64,000 nucleotides of DNA, taken from NCBI RefSeq assembly GCF_049306965.1, contig NC_133200.1:13696501-13760500 (forward strand), read 5' to 3'. The translations under genes were made by a program, and so were the position numbers. Source of the DNA: Danio rerio (taxonomy: Eukaryota > Chordata > Actinopteri > Cypriniformes > Danionidae). This document shows positions 23,233 to 37,485 of this stretch, piece after piece; position 1 is the stretch's first letter; each line of letters opens with the position of its first letter. Under the pieces are notes generated by a model. That model saw only the letters and a program-made list of their open reading frames with translations, made no database searches and had not been told where the DNA came from.

Positions 23233-23467
23233 TAGAGTCAGACTGTAAAAAATGCTGGGTTCCACAAATTTTCTTTGTGTTGTCCCAACACAAATTAAGC
23301 TAACTTAATTGTTTTTACAAATTTAAGTAGATTAAATGTATACTATAAATGTATACTATAAATTATAAAGCTGCCCCCCCCCAAAAAAAAAAAAAAAAAA
23401 AAAACTCATAAGTTCAGCTTGCTTTAATCAAGTAGTTTTAACAAGCAGTAATAATAATTTTTGAGTG
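23233..23467. mobile_element. Small MITE with an internal A-rich tract
   Basis: Starts near ACTGTAAAAAATGCTGGGTT and ends near AATTTTTGAGTGTA, splitting an AAAAGGTA/CTGCCCCAGTGAC sequence that is found joined at 25738-25759. The joined copy acts as an empty-site comparison. Confidence 0.55.
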
Positions 23468-24449
23468 TACTGCCCCAGTGACATTTCTGATTTCTTAAAA
23501 AGAAAAACTGAAACTGAAAAACTGAAATGTCACATGGTCCTAAGTTTTCAGACCCTTTGCTCAGTATTAAGTAGAAGCACCCTCTTGATCTAATACAGCC
23601 AGAAGTCTTTAGTAGAAAGCAGCAAGTTTTTCACACCTGGATTTGGGGATCCTCTCCATTTCTGTCAGGTTGGATGGTAAATGTTGGTGGACAGCCATTT
23701 TTAGGTCCAGAGATGCTCAATTGGGTCTAAATCGGCGCTCTTGCTGGGCCATTCAAGAACACCAGTCACAAAGTTGTTGTGAAGCCACTCCATTATTTTA
23801 GCTTATTTAATGTGCTTAGGGTCATTGTCTTGTTGGAAGGTAAACCTTCAGCTCAGTCTGAGGTCCTGAGCACTCTGAAGAAGATTTTTGTCCAGGATAT
23901 TCCTGCACTTGGCCACATTCAACTTTCTCTTGATTGCAACCAGTTGTCCTGTCTCTGCAGCTTAAAAACACCCCCACAGCCTGATGCAGCCACTATACCA
24001 TGCTTCACCGTTGGGACTGTATTGGACGGGTGATGAGCAGTGCCTGTTTTTTTTCCACACACACCACTTAATTTTAAGGCTTAAAAGTTATATCTTGGTC
24101 TCAGACCAGAGACTCCTTCAGGTGTTTTTTTTAGCAAACTCCATGCAGACTTTCATTTGTCTTGCAACGAGGAGAGGCTTCTGTAGGGCCACTCTGCCAT
24201 AAAGCCCTGACTAGTGGACTGCAGTGATGATTGACTTTTTACAACTTTCTCCCATCTCCCGACTGCATCTCTGGAGCTCAGACACAGTGATCTTTGGGTT
24301 CTTCTTCACCTCTCTCTTCCTTTACCTCTCTAAGGATCTTCTCCCCAGATATCTCAGTTTGGCTGGACGGCCAGCTCTAGGAAGGGTTTAGGTCATCCCA
24401 AATGTCTTCCATTTAAGATTTATTGAGGCCACTGTGCTCTTAGGAACTT

Positions 24450-25176
24450 ATTAATGGCCCACTTTACCTGATAAGAATTTTGTCTATAGTGCATGATCTT
24501 GAAATGTTTATTGGTATAAACCCCAAAAATAGCACATTATTTAATGATAAATTAGTGATGGCCCACTTTACCTGACAATAAAATGTCTGTACTACTCGAT
24601 CTTGAAATTTTATAAAACTTGCAAATAATATTTTTTTATCTATAAATTAGTGATGGCTTATTTTATCTGAATAGATATTTGTCTGTAGTGCTCGATCTGT
24701 AAATGCTTATAGGTATAAACCCTGCAAATAACACATTATTTAATAATAAATTAGTGATGCTCTACTTTGACGAAGCAGTGGTGCAGTAGGTAGTGCTGTC
24801 GCCTCACAGCAAGAAGGTCGCTGGTTCGACCCTCGGCTCAGTTGGCGTTTCTGTGTGGAGTTTGCATGTTCTCCCTGCATTCGAGTGGGTTTCCTCTGGG
24901 TGCTCCGGTTTCCCCCACAGTCCAAAGACATGTGGTACAGGTGAATTGGGTAGGCTAAATTGTCTGTAGTGTATGAGTGTCTCTGTGTGAACATGTGTGT
25001 TTCCCAGAGATGGGTTGCGGCTGGAAGGGCATCCGCTGTGTAAAAACTTGCTGGATAAGTTGGCGGTTCATTCCACTGTGGCGACCCCAGATTAATAAAG
25101 GTACTAAGCCGACAAGAAAATGAATGAATGATGCCCCATTTTACCTGAAAAATAGAAAAAAATGTGTGTTGTCTGC
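24450..25176 (+). repeat. ~100-bp satellite array inside a Tc1-like element, split by a SINE
   Basis: About three and a half monomers with the core TTAGTGATGGCCCACTTTAC, then GAAATTTGTCTGTAGTGCTC and AACCCTGCAAATAACACATT. The same monomer forms arrays at 33785, 37486 and 41010. The array is bordered on both sides by ACTGTGCTCTTAGGAACTT-like sequence from the Tc1 element (24431-24449 and 25176-25195). Confidence 0.75.
24772..25130 (+). mobile_element. DANA/HE1-type SINE, near full length
   Basis: Begins GACGAAGCAGTGGTGCAGTA with a recognisable tRNA-derived B box (GGTTCGACCC), then the typical GTTTGCATGTTCTCCCTGCA and GGTTTCCCCCACAGTCCAAA blocks and the ATTAATAAAGGTACTAAGCC tail with ATGA repeats. 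The flanks GATGCTCTACTTT and GATGCCCCATTTT look like a ~13-bp target duplication in the satellite. Confidence 0.9.
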
Positions 25177-25680
25177 ACTGTGCTTTTAGGAACCTTAAGT
25201 TCAGCAGATTGCTTTTTGTAACCTTGGCCACAATTCTTTTGTAACATTGCCACAAGTCTGTCTCTGAGCTCTTACGGCAGTTCTTTTGACCTCATGATTC
25301 TAATTTGCTCTGACCTACATTGTAAGCTGTAATGTCTTATATAGACAAGTGTGTGGCTTTCCTAATCAAGTCAAATCAGTTTAATCAAACATCTCAAATG
25401 AAGCCGTAGAACCATCCCAAGGATGATCCGAAGAAATGGACAGCACCTGAGCAAAATATATGAGAGTCTAAATACTCAGGGTCTGAATACTTAAGACCAT
25501 GTGATATTTTAGTTTTTCTATTTTAATAAATTAGCAAAATGTCTTGGGGTGCTGGGGTACATTAATGAGGAAAGAAATTATATGAACAAATATTTAAATA
25601 AGTGATTTAAGCAAATGGCTTATAATGCATTAAATGCATTATAATAAAAAGTGAAAAATGTAAGGGGGTCTGAATACTAG

Positions 25681-25716
<36 letters not shown>

Positions 25717-27134
25717 CCACCCTAAAAGTGTACTTTTCGAAAAGGTACTGCCCCAGTGACCTCTTTTGTACTTTTATCTTTGGCAGTGTACCATTGTGGA
25801 CTGCAAATTTCCAATCTGGTTAAGTATTTGCATGCAGCAGGTGTACCATTGGAAAGTGGTTTGAGATTCCACGTTCAGTGGCCTGATTTAAGGGGTTTTG
25901 CACACCTCTGTCCTACCCACTTTAAGTCTGCTTTACAAGTTGCTTTAAAATGGGTTGTAGCTTTTATATATTATTTTAAAAATGTGATTGTTTGTAGAGA
26001 AACTACATCGATTTTATTAGTTTAAATGTATATATATTGTCTCTATTGGTTAGTGGACGTTGTCATTTGCCGTGTGCAAAATAATCAATCAGTGTAGAAG
26101 TGCTGCTCATCCTGTTTTTTGTATCTGTTCCTACCCCTTTTCATTCAAACCCAACGTGATCGTTTTAATAAATTGCTTATTTACTGGATAATAATATTGA
26201 AAATATTGACAATTATAAATATTGGGCTTATTGTCTTTAGAGAGTTGGCTTAAATCGCTCTTTCTTTTTCTTTTCTTTTCCGTTTTCACTGCGCGCTTTT
26301 CAGTGCGCGCGCGTCCTGCAGCTTAATTTTCCAGTACAAGTCACGATATGATGTTAAGTTGCCGAGATACACGATGGCTTGTTAGGTTATAATGTTTATA
26401 TGTCATATATTTTTTCATATACTTTAAAAGAATCTAAGGCTTGTTATATTCAAAAGTGCCAACGTTATGCTTCAGAGAGCGTGCGCGCGCGTCATGATTA
26501 ATGCGCTGCTTTATTTTATCACACGAATGCTCAGGTGATGCTTTTGTGAAATGTTGTGCATTTCTATAAGACTTCATAGTTTTAGAGCGCGCGCATCCTG
26601 CTGTTTCATTTTCCCGCACGTCCTGTGTTTAGAATTTACCAAGTGCCAATAAATGAATGCAGCATTGAGCTTCTTGTAGACTAAACAATACATCGCTACA
26701 AATACATTTACAAATAAACTTAATAAACTTTTCATTTTCAAATGCTGAGTCAGGCGGAAATTGTCACCTCATCAGTTTACCGTATATGGAAAATATGATT
26801 TACAGTCATTGGGACGGATGAAGCAGAAACTTTCATTCTACAGTAAATGGAACGAAACCATAGCATAGTAAAGTGCATGGATTAATGTGAGCATATGCAT
26901 ATAAAATGGCATACAAGTTCATGTTTGGATTTCACAAACCATATGCAAAATATATTTCAAAACATTGCACAAATGTCCATTTACACATATTTATTTAACC
27001 ATTAAAAATACACAGTTTATTAAAGATAATGCAGGTAAGCACATCATGCATTTTTAAATATAAGGCTTGAAAAAATAGATAAAAAGGTAAAATAAAAACA
27101 AAATAAAGGCTTGTAAAAAAAAAAACAGGTCAGG
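25681..27134. other. No gene recognised
   Basis: Starts with a short AGAC microsatellite (25684-25716). The rest is AT-rich, with a few short CpG-containing alternating GC stretches (26290-26320, 26480-26495, 26585-26600). No exon is supported. Confidence 0.5.
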
Positions 27135-28169
27135 TCAGGTCAACCAAAACATCTTGATGATCAAGACTTTTGGGGAAAAATTGTTGAGACTGAAGTGTAA
27201 CTTTCGGAAGGCGTGTTTCTTATTATGTGTGGTGTAACACCAAATTTCAGAAATAGAACATCATACCAACAGTAAAATGTGGTGGTGGTTGTGTGACGGT
27301 CTGCAGCTGTATAGTTGCTTTAGGACCTGGACAACTTGCTGTGATAAATGGAGCCATGAATTCTGCTGTTTACCAAAATATCCTGAAGGAGAATGTCCGG
27401 CAATCTGTTAGTGACCTCGAGCTGAAGCGAACTTGGGTTCTGCAGCATGACCAGGGTTGGGCCAAAATACATTGAAATGTATTTTAAAACAAAATACCAA
27501 ATAGCTTAAATTTAAATGTATCAAAATGAAGAACAAAATACAACAGCCACAACATGTATCAAAATAAAATACTGTATTTTGCATTTAAAAAATACTACAG
27601 AATAGCATGACATATCAGAATGGGGCATATGTGTGAATGGTTCTCAAAAGATGAGCGACTGGATTATTGGAATTATGGGAATTTTAGATGGCTGGACTGG
27701 TAGAGGTAAATAGAGTTCAGGAGGATTCAGGTGGATTTTCATACACTTGAGGTATTATCGGTGTCAAAATGAAAAGAATTGACTTTGAATGAATGATTTT
27801 CATGTGACTTAAAGGTTCATTTATAGGTTATATTCCATGAAGTGCGCTAGTGATGCAAATATGTGCTATATCAGTTTTATGTTCATATTATTTTTTGTTC
27901 ACAGAATTTTTCATAAATCTTGTATTTTGAAACTAAACTCTTCAATACTCAATGTGAAAACATGATTTCTGATGAAAACATGATTTATGTTCTTACAAGT
28001 AAACTCTTTATATATAAACTGCTCCTGCTGTATAATCTGTCGGGAATTTTTGATTATTAAATATTTGTCTTTCATATGTTGTGTCATCTTAAGGCATACT
28101 TCTTTCCTATTTGTTAACTATAGTATTGCAAGTATAGTATTGTAGAAATTGCCCATGTAGAACAGCAGT

Positions 28170-29773
28170 GCTTCCGGAAAGTATTCAAAGCGCTTCACTT
28201 TTTCCACATTTTTTTATGTTACAGCTTTTTTTCCAAAATGGATCAAATTAATTTACTTCCTCACAATTCTACATAAAATTCCCCATAATGACAATATGGA
28301 TAAAGCTGTTGTGAAATTGTTGCAAATTTATTACAAATAAAAAACCCTGAAAAATCATGTGTACATAAGTATTTACAGCCTTTGTTGTGAAGATCTAAAT
28401 TGAGCTTAGGTACATTCAGGTACATTCCACAGATCATTCCTGAGATGTTTTAGCAGCTTAATTGGAGTTCACCTGTGGTAGATTCAGTTGATTGGACATG
28501 ATTTGAAAAGGCATACACCTGTCTATATAAGGTACCAGGGTTGACAGTGCGTATCAAAGCACAAACCAAGCATGAGGACAAAGGAATTGTCTGTAGACCT
28601 CCGAGACAGGATTGTCTCGAGGCACAAGGCTGGGGAAGGTTACAGAAACATTTTTGCTGCTCTGAAAGTTCCAATGAGCACAGCGGCCTCTATTATCTGT
28701 AAGTGAAAGATGTTTGGAACCACCAGGACTCCTCCTAGAGCTGGCCGGTCATCTAAGCTGAGTAGTCGGAGAAGAAGGCCTATAGTGAGGGAGGTGTTCA
28801 ATAACTCGATGGTCACTCTGTCTGAGCTCCAGCGTTCGTCTGTGGAGAGAGGAGAACCTTACAGAAGGACAACCATCTGTGCAGGAATCCACCAATCAGG
28901 CCTGTGTGGTAGAGTGGCCAGTTAGAAGCAACTCACCACCTTGAATTTGCCAAAAGGCATCTGGAGGACTTTCAGACCATAAAAAAACAAAATTCTCTGG
29001 TCTAATGAAATTAATATTAAACTCTTTAGAGTGCCAGGGGTTAAATTTGGAGAAAACCAAGCACCATTTATCACCAGGCTAGTAGCATCCCTACAGTGAA
29101 GCATGGTGGTGTCAGCATCATACTGTGGGGATGTTTTTCAGCAGCAAGAACTGGAAGACTAGTCAGGATAGAGGGAAAGATGAATGCAGCAATGTACAGC
29201 AATGTACAGAGACATCCTTAATGAAAACCTGCTTCAGAGTGCTCTTGACCTCAGACTGGGGCGACGATTCATCTTCCAGAAGGACAAAAACCCACCAAAA
29301 TATCAATGGAGTGGCTTCACAATAACTCTGTGAATGACCTTGAGTGGCCCAGCCAGAGCCCAGAACTAAATCTTATTGAACATCTCTGGAGAGATCTGAA
29401 AATGGCTGTACACCGTCACTTCCCATCCAACCTGATAGTGCTTGAGAGGTACTGCAAAGATGAATGGGCAGAAATTCTCAAAGACAGGTGAGCCAAGCTT
29501 GTGGCATCATATTGAAAAAGACTTGAGGCTGTAATTGCTGCCAAAGGAGCATCAGCAAAGTATTGAGCAAAGGCTGTGAATACTTATGTACATGTGATTT
29601 TTTATTTTTAATACATTTGCAACAGTTTCAAACATTTCCACATTGTCATTATGGGGTATTGTTGTGTAGAAAGTTGAGGAAATAAATGAATTTAATCCAT
29701 TTTGTAATAAGGCTGTAACATAATAAAAGTGGAAAAAAGTGAAGTGCTATGAATACTTTCCGGATGCACTGTA
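28170..29773 (+). mobile_element. Inner Tc1-like transposon, nearly full length, broken transposase
   Basis: The inverted termini CAGTGCTTCCGGAAAGTATT and ATACTTTCCGGATGCACTG enclose about 1.6 kb. The transposase starts near 28572 (MRTKELSVDLRDRIV) and continues in changing frames through a TRTPPRAGR region to SQSPELNLIEHLWRDLK (about 29340-29400), so at least two frame breaks are present. The terminal identity suggests that it is younger than its host element. Confidence 0.85.
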
Positions 29774-29951
29774 TGTAGGACTTAGTTTGTTTAAGTGACA
29801 AATATTTGGCATCAGCAATCCATCCAAAACTACTAAAACTTGTACAGAATACTCTTTCTTCCATGATTTGTTTTCATTTCTTCTTTAAATGGAAGAGTTA
29901 ATAACATCCAAAGCACCAATCAGAGGGTGCTTTTTTTATTATGGCATCATG

Positions 29952-30146
29952 CAGACCAGGGGTTCTCAAACTCGGTTCTGGAGGTCTGGTGTCCTGCAGG
30001 TTTTAGCTCCAACTTGCCTCAACACACCTGCAAGGATGTTTCTAGAATAAGAGCTTGATTAGCTAGCCCATGTGCGTCTGACAGGGGTTAAAGCTAAAGT
30101 CTGCAGGACACCAGACCTCTAGGACCGAGATTGAGAACCCCTGATA
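29952..30146. mobile_element. hAT-type MITE with long inverted repeats
   Basis: CAGGGGTTCTCAAACTCGGT at the left and CGAGATTGAGAACCCCTG at the right are inverted, and most of the ~195 bp folds back on itself. It is a very common fish MITE. Confidence 0.8.
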
Positions 30147-31280
30147 TAGACTTTCAAAGTTTTTTACAGTACTTTAAAAATACAAAAATACAAGACTCTT
30201 AAGTATTTTGATACAAAATATTAAGCCATTTTCATCAACCTTGTCACATACAAATTGCAAAATACTGTTTTGTATTTAAAAAATATTTAAAATACATGTA
30301 ACATAAATACTCCCCATCTCTGAGCATGGCAATTATCCAAAGCACAGCAGCAACCTATGAATTGCTGAAAAAACAAAACAAAATGAAGACTTTGGAGTGG
30401 CCTAGTCAAAGTCCTGACCCGAATCCAATTGAGATCTCTTGCTTTGAAAACCCTTAAATGTGACTGAATTACAATTGCAAGTTGTTTAAAACACTTGATT
30501 GCAGTTGTTACTGCTAAGTGTAGCCCAAACAGTTATTAGATACAGGGGTTAAACACTTTTTCACACAGGGCTATAAAGTTTTGTATATTATTTTCCCTTA
30601 ATAGTCAAAAGCTTCATTTCAAAACTGCATGATGTGTGTACTTGTGTTATCTTTGACTAATATTTAAATTAGTTTGACGGTCTGAAACATTAAAGTGTGA
30701 CAAACATGAAAAAACAAGAAGTAACACTTTTTCACACCACTGTGTGTTTTCATATTCACCAATTTATCATGTTTCAATATGGGGTTGTTGCCATTGTAAT
30801 GCAACAATTGTAGTAATGATATAACCAAATACTGTGGTAATTTTTCTAAATCATCTAAATCATACTACAATACACCACAATACTGTAATAGAAACAAACA
30901 TATATTACAGCATTTTTATAGGTTTGCAATACAGTATGTAATATATATTGCAAATGACTATATTTTTCCATGTGGGAAGACGCTATGCTGAATTGATTTC
31001 TGTTGAACATGTAAAAAAGCATGACTCTGCACTGTACGAGCTGTAAACTGCATCTGCATTTTATCACTTCACCATCTCAGTTTGCAAGAGGAAATAAACC
31101 CAAAGTAGAATATGAGTGTGTGGGCCTAATGAAGAGGTGGGGGACTGCAGAATACACTCCTTATCAAACCACAGATCTCGTCTGAAAGCATTTAAAGATG
31201 CTTTGCAGTCTCCGACTGTCTCAGACATCAACAGTCATCTACAGTTATCTCACTTTTACATCTGCAAGAGATCACAAATC

Positions 31281-33108
<1,828 letters not shown>

Positions 33109-33784
33109 AAACCACAACACAATAATGTGCATATATAATACTGTTTCTGCTTAATGCAACTGTCCTTTATTATTTCTTCTCATTTTTCTTATCTTATTTT
33201 TTCAAGTATTTGTTCCTTAATATAACAGAGTTTTTTTCATTTTGTGCTCAATACGTGCAAATAAACAATAAAAAGATTATACCTGATGTCATTTGAATGT
33301 GTGCATATTAATATTAATAGTACAGTCTTAATCAATCAGACTTATCAGTGTAACTTACTAATTTATAAAGCAGAAATAAGTGTACAGTCAGAAATGTAAG
33401 ATCAGAGATATTCAACGTGTGCTTCTAGGTCAAGGGTACTGATTTTGATATTTTAGTTGAATAAGGTTTCATGGCTTAACTAACATGAACAACACTTGTA
33501 CAGGATTTATTATTAATGATAGTTAAACATTTACTAATGCATCATTAAAATCAAAAGTCATTAACATTAGGTGCATTGTGATCGTGATGTGTGAATGAGA
33601 GTTAACATGAACTAACAATGAACAACTTTATTTCCATTAATTAACTTAAACAAAGAATAAATACTGTAATAAATCTACTGTTCATGTTAGTAAATGTTTT
33701 AACATGAATACAAGCATATTTAAAATTATTACTGATGATTCTTTCAGCTGTGAACAATGTTTCTGGAAAATACAGATGCATTTT

Positions 33785-33960
33785 AATTATTAGTCATGGC
33801 CCACTTTATGTGAAAAGAAATTTGTCCATAGTGCTCCATCTTGAAATATTTATTAGCATAAACCCAGAAAATAACACATTATTCAATGATAAATTAGTGG
33901 TGGCCTACTTTACCTGAAAAAAAATGTGTCTGTAATGCTCCATCAAGTAACACATTATGT
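33785..33960 (+). repeat. ~100-bp satellite, about 1.7 monomers, after chemokine copy 1
   Basis: Contains TCATGGCCCACTTTATGTGA and GTGGTGGCCTACTTTACCTG about 105 bp apart, with the AACCCAGAAAATAACACATT block between. It begins ~680 bp past the chemokine stop, in the same position relative to the gene as the large array at 41010 is to copy 2. Confidence 0.75.
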
Positions 33961-34488
33961 AAACTATATTCAAATATTACAGCTACGCCTAAAAGTTACC
34001 AAAGTAGCAAACAGAAATAAGTATCTAAATTACCTATTTTTACAAAAATGTGTCCACTTTTCCTGAATTCACCCCATGTTAAATCTGAACCAGGCCCTGA
34101 TCTAAAATCAACCACAAACAAACAAGTATCAAATATTAGAAATTAATTTAGAGATATCTTCTTTGCACTAAATCAGCCAGAAGATTTGTGTGGGGTTTAA
34201 TGTGCTGGCAAACTTTTAGTGAGTGTCGATGAATATCGGTGTTTATCAAACCTCAAGTCTGAGTTTCTGTGTAACCTCATGCTAGAACAGTTAAAACAGA
34301 AAGCCAAATGTGACTTCAGTTCATATAGAGTTCTGCAAAAACTGACAAACCTTGAGGACCTTCTAAAGGAAATGTGAATTGGGTTTGTGTGGCAAATCGA
34401 TGGGTTAAAATGCATCCCCGTACTGGTCAAGAGCAACAACATGCTAATCGAGTTGCTAGCATCATGCTAACATAATTATTTTCTGATC

Positions 34489-34513
34489 ATGGCTTGGACT
34501 TCCGAGGGTCAAA
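34489..34513 (+). pseudogene. Chemokine first-exon remnant (signal peptide end)
   Basis: Reads MAWTSEGQ and then a phase-1 GTAAGT donor, matching the last third of exon 1 of the complete gene (LMAWTSEAQ). The hydrophobic signal core upstream is replaced by an in-frame stop 18 nt before the ATG, so on its own it does not give a signal peptide. It could still serve as a leader exon for the T/S/P-rich exon at 38841, since the phases fit. Confidence 0.55.
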
Positions 34514-35674
34514 GTAAGTACTATAATAACAAGCTATTATTAAACTATTCTACAAGCAAAATAGATGCCTACTTAAATATTTTAAAATTAATAAGTAAAG
34601 GTTTTTTACCTACAAGGAGTGAGTAAGCTCTCTAATATCGGCCCAATAGAGTAACATTAATCTATTTTGCCCACAAGATCTGTTGTGGATAAAGGCTAAA
34701 TTATAATCAAACTTGACAACCGAGACAAATATAGACGTTTTGCGTTGTATTTTTTAGCTACAATGTCAAATAAAACAAAGCCAGGAATTAATATAAACCT
34801 CTGCATAAACAGATGACAGTTGAGCTGAGTGGTTTGACACAATTCAGCAATCTACACATGTTTGTTGAATAATATGCAATAAACTATGTATCATATTTCT
34901 GATAAATAAGATAAATAAAAAACCAAAGATACTATTAAACATACCTTATTCCTCTTCGCGGTGGAGCTGAAAAAATGTATAATCTGTAAATCCTGCATTT
35001 TGCATCCTGACACGAGTTTGAACATGTCTCAGTCATTCCTCAGTATTGCATAGTAAATGATCTTAGCCTATCGTTTTCAAAATAAAAGTCCTATATATTC
35101 AAGTTAAACTTAAACTTTAATAATAAGGGAGGAAAATGATCTTTGTTTTTTCAAAACAGTGTGGCTTGTCAATTACAGCCTGAAGTGTGCATATTAACGA
35201 TCCCAGAGCAATATCTCAATCTGTGTTTTGGCTGCTAATCTGGTCTGGTTTATGTATAACCCCAGAAAACATTTGGATGTCTGATTACTGTTGTAAAGAA
35301 GTCCCTCCTTCACATCCTGTTATGGTTGAAAAATAGTTCCAAAAAAAAATCCAATCGACTTATTGCACGTCATTTGGCCGTGAATCACATGTCTTTTCTG
35401 CACGGTTCGTGCACGTCTAAACATATCATTTGTATGTTAATATGTGTCTCTGATTAATCCAGGCCTAAACATGTATATAAAACAGCCTAGTTCATACCTT
35501 TATAATAGGCAGTTAGTTAAGGTTCTTAAAACAAGGGTGGGGGAGGGGGTTTGGATGGTTTGAAAGACTCACCGCTCACTGACAAGCGTCCAGAATTTGT
35601 CCCATACATGAGCTCATTTGTCCTATTTTGACCACTATGCCATCATAGATAGTGAAAATAACCCATTAATAAAG

Positions 35675-36290
35675 GTTTTAAAGTCCCCGTGAACTGGAAG
35701 CTGAGATCTGTTTTTCTTTTCTAATGTAATGCCGTTCCTAAAGAAAATACATTTTAAATGAGCAAACAGTGGGCGTGGCTTGTTTTTTCTACCGAGGGCT
35801 GATTGGATGTTGTAAAGTAGGCATTCAGAAAGATTGGTTAATGGGTTTTAGAAGAGTAAAGCTGCGGTCACACTAGAGTTTGAAAATGTAAAATTCTGTC
35901 ATGCGGTGCTGCGAAAAGGGGCAGGATTAAACAAGATAATTAGACATTAAAAAAAGCAAGCGATTGCTCTGTTTTAAACTTTTGTCCAGAGAGGTCATGT
36001 TTAAATCCTCGATTGGGCTCAAGCAGACAAGTTATGCGATTTTGCAGGTCAGAGTTCACCAAGCTTGAACTTTGCACTGCATCGACCTGCGAAACTTGAC
36101 GCATGACCGCGTTTCCGGTTTGACGCATTTGAGTGCATGTAAATGGAAGTCAACAGGGAGAAAAGTCCAGTGTGACAGCAGCTTTATTATAACCTATACA
36201 GACACCTCCTCCTCACCATTTCTGCCTGTTGTCAAAACTGACAGTTGCAGGAGCGTAAGCCACGCCCATTACCTCAAAACCACTTAATCT
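35675..36290. mobile_element. Palindromic MITE with a second MITE inside
   Basis: Outer arms carry GTGGGCGTGGCTTG at about 35769 and the inverted TAAGCCACGCCCATTA at about 36256. Between them, 35862-36183 is bordered by AGCTGCGGTCACACTAGAGT and the inverted CCAGTGTGACAGCAGCT, a separate small transposon. Family names are not assigned. Confidence 0.6.
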
Positions 36291-36934
36291 GATAAATTAA
36301 CTGAAAATAAACAGGAAGTTCATTTTCAGATTTCAATTAAAGATTAGAAGAGCCAACTATTTTTCTCTTAAAGATACACAGATGATTTGTTCACCGCAAT
36401 GTGAGCTAACAAAATCATTTGATTAGTTTGATTTCTTGGGGACTATAAGACCAAGTGGAATCCTGTTTTGACTGTTGCTTCTTTGTGACTGAGGAAAGAT
36501 GAATGTGCTGGCCAGTTTGTTATTTGCCTAATAAATGGTAATTGCCTAGTTTTTTTTTCTTTTTTACTTAAATAACCAATAAAACATGCAAATAAAAAAG
36601 TTTACATATAAAACCTAAGCATTAAAATACTAAAACTCTATACTTATACAATAGCAAAAAAGCAACCTTGCCTGTCCTCCTCTGCCTGTAAAGTAGGTAA
36701 ATGTTAGGTAAATGTTATTTTAAAAAAGAGGTTACTTCTTCTTGTGCTTTTTGGTGGACTGGCAAACCAAAAGGTAAATTTCCACCACCTAGTGGTCTGG
36801 AGTGAAATACTCTGGCGCTCTCACACGATCATAATGAGACTTGTACAAGATCTTGACAGCACAGTTTTGATCTACATCCAACTCAGACTTAAAGTGGAGC
36901 CTGAAGAAATTAATATTTTCTATGTATATATGCT

Positions 36935-36935
<1 letters not shown>

Positions 36936-36981
<46 letters not shown>
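36936..36981 (+). repeat. (AAT)n microsatellite
   Basis: About fifteen AAT units; the poly-asparagine frame here is only its translation. Confidence 0.9.
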
Positions 36982-37254
36982 CGTATACAAAAAATAAAGT
37001 TCCTGATTATTACTATTATTTGGTGGCCTATTCACAAATCACGCAGGGCATTTCCAAGTGTAAGTACACTACCTGACAAAAGTGTTGTTGCCTATCCAAG
37101 TTTTAGGAACAACAAATAATAAGTTGACTTCTAGTTGATCATTTGGTATCAGAAGTTTCTAATATGAAAGGCAAAGGCCTCAAGATTACGCTTATTTTAC
37201 CAAAATAAGTATGATTATGACTTGATTTGTAATTATTTAAATTATTATTTATTA

Positions 37255-37428
37255 TTAATTTAATTAAATTATAACAAATAAGACTTTCTTCAGAAGAACA
37301 AACATTATCAGACATACTGTGAAAATTTGATTGCTCTGTTAAACATCAGTTGGGAAATAAAAAAAAATAAAAATAAAAAAAACGGAAAACAATTCAAAGT
37401 GGGGCTAATAAATCTGACTTCAAATTTA
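37255..37428 (-). mobile_element. End fragment of the TA-target non-autonomous element
   Basis: Has the CAGACATACTGTGAAAATTT and TGCTCTGTTAAACATCAGTT blocks and finishes with GGGGCTAATAAATCTGACTT, one terminus of the family at 55498. Confidence 0.65.
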
Positions 37429-37485
37429 AATTGAAATACTACAGCTCGACCTAAAATTTTAAAAAAGTTATAACAGGATAAATAA

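Larger units (their letters stand above)
23498..25680 (-). mobile_element. Tc1-like transposon carrying inserted satellite and SINE
   Basis: The body 23520-24430 and 25195-25680 is a minus-strand Tc1-like element. It has GGTCTGAATACTTAAGACCA at 25489 and GGGGGTCTGAATACT at the right end, and an interior that reads as transposase remnants. The transposase is heavily broken. Between about 24450 and 25176 it holds a ~100-bp satellite array that itself contains a DANA SINE. Confidence 0.8.
27453..30323. mobile_element. hAT-like non-autonomous element nested in the outer Tc1
   Basis: The termini CAGGGTTGGGCCAAAATAC and TACTCCCCATCTCTG are inverted. The flanking 8 bp are AGCATGAC on the left and AGCATGGC on the right, a near-perfect 8-bp duplication within the transposase of the outer Tc1 element. 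The subterminal parts are rich in AAAATAC motifs on both sides. It contains a further Tc1-like element and a MITE. Confidence 0.7.
27135..30745 (+). mobile_element. Outer Tc1-like transposon remnant, interrupted by a hAT-like element
   Basis: Transposase remnants in plus orientation run from about 27140 to 27452 (including MTVCSC, then INGAMNSAVYQNILKENVR and LQHDQ) and resume at 30324 with pieces matching the catalytic C-terminus (TLEWPSQSPDPNPIE-like). The 3' terminus carries CACTTTTTCACACCACTGTG at about 30726. The 5' end is missing. Confidence 0.75.

Noticed and set aside
24740-25255. 171-aa minus-strand open frame
   Set aside because: Antisense through the DANA SINE and satellite; not a gene.
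31116-31280. In-frame ATG 55 codons upstream of the chemokine start
   Set aside because: It would bury the signal peptide; the family start is at 31281.
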